Source of the DNA: Bhargavaea ginsengi
GTDB lineage: Bacteria > Bacillota > Bacilli > Bacillales_A > Planococcaceae
Length of the DNA stretch: 64,000 nt
NCBI RefSeq assembly: GCF_900109165.1
Contig: NZ_FNZF01000003.1
Location: 186,001 to 250,000 of the forward strand
Direction of reading: 5' to 3'
Below, one piece after another: positions 63,599 through 64,000 of this stretch. The notes under the pieces are model-generated. The model saw only the letters and a program-made list of their open reading frames with translations. It had not been told where the DNA came from and searched no databases. The number at the start of each line of letters is the position of its first letter. Position 1 is the stretch's first letter. Both the position numbers and the translations under genes were made by a program.

Positions 63599-64000
63599 CG
63601 GACCCCCTCCATTTCCGGGGTTTCCCACTGTTCTCGTGTCCATGCCATTTCCCAGAAGTTCAGCTCATAGATGCTGCTTTTGCGGAACCTCTCCCCAAGT
63701 TCCAGGATGCGCTCCTCGGGCAGTTCCTCCGCCAGCCGGTTCATCCTGTCGATCTGCTCGTTCACGAGTTCGCCGAACCATTCGGAGCCATAGGTTGCGA
63801 TCCACTTATCATAGATCGGGTGACCCGGCTCAGCGCCCTTCAGCCGCTCGCCGATCTCCCAATACAGCCAATAGCACGGAAGCAGTGCCGCAAGCACATC
63901 TGCAAGATCACCCTCGACGGCCGCCCTGTACATATGTGACGTGTACGCATAAGCAGTCGGCGCCGGCCGGAATGCCGCATGCTCTTCCGGCGTCACACCG
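63595..64000 (-). CDS. tenA: Aminopyrimidine aminohydrolase TenA, C-terminal part (cut by window edge)
   Basis: The visible 134 or so residues match the C-terminal part of TenA (about 230 in full): AALLPCYWLYWEIGERLK, YDKWIATYGSEWFGELV and the C-terminal YELNFWEMAW with the catalytic Glu. TenA hydrolyses degraded pyrimidines for thiamin salvage, fitting thiM-thiD-thiE-thiW downstream. The N-terminus and any TPP riboswitch or promoter lie beyond the window. Confidence 0.93.
   Translation of the reverse strand, partial: GVTPEEHAAFRPAPTAYAYTSHMYRAAVEGDLADVLAALLPCYWLYWEIGERLKGAEPGHPIYDKWIATYGSEWFGELVNEQIDRMNRLAEELPEERILELGERFRKSSIYELNFWEMAWTREQWETPEMEGVR

Overview
The window reads as a chromosomal backbone segment of a moderately high-GC Bacillales bacterium. 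A Planococcaceae-type organism (Bhargavaea/Planococcus-like) is my best guess, from gene order, protein sequences, TTG/GTG start use and GC-rich codon choice. A sigH gene and a CotD-like spore-coat protein suggest a sporulation background. Almost everything up to about 51 kb is on the minus strand. It matches, read right to left, the B. subtilis block ctsR-mcsA-mcsB-clpC-radA-(disA)-yacL-ispD-ispF-gltX-cysE-cysS-mrnC-rlmB-rae1-sigH-(rpmGB)-secE-nusG-rplKAJL-ybxB-rpoBC-ybxF-rpsLG-fusA-tuf-rpsJ and the S10 operon. No rRNA, tRNA, CRISPR array, prophage or insertion sequence was seen.

Layout: 1-5212, S10 operon (rpsJ to the start of rplN) with tandem sigma-A promoters and a structured leader. 5812-7128, YuiF-like transporter. 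7319-17457, an ilvD-ilvBHC-leuABCD operon inserted between the S10 and str operons, with a T-box between ilvD and ilvB. 17936-22303, str operon. 22401-22700, an L7Ae-like gene with a start/frame problem. 23187-30439, rpoC and rpoB. 30746-34968, ybxB, L7/L12-L10-L1-L11, nusG and secE. 35149-41466, sigH, rae1, rlmB, mrnC, cysS, cysE (T-box) and gltX. 41942-50914, ispF, ispD, yacL, radA and the clpC-mcsB-mcsA-ctsR stress operon. 51246-57374, accessory genes: GNAT acetyltransferase, a membrane protein of unknown function, a NERD protein, a DUF3238-like protein, a DCC-family protein, a CotD-like coat protein and a small membrane protein. 57520-60595, a TetR-controlled ABC exporter. 60819-64000, a thiamin salvage operon tenA-thiM-thiD-thiE-thiW, cut by the window end.

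Regulation is unusually legible. Most transcription units have near-consensus sigma-A promoters with 16-18 bp spacers. Two T-boxes have readable candidate specifiers (Ile for ilvB, Cys for cysE). Two exact CtsR operators lie before ctsR and, separately, before clpC. A cre-like site lies far upstream of ilvD, and twin identical TetR operators flank the tetR promoter.

The least explained elements are intergenic repeats. A 12-core array upstream of gltX has cores spaced alternately about 21 and 31 bp (two and three helical turns). A second array has exact 21-bp spacing next to a perfect inverted repeat, and a third small set is spaced 31-32 bp. A separate dispersed repeat occurs twice. Two genes expected from synteny, disA and rpmGB, are absent from their usual places.
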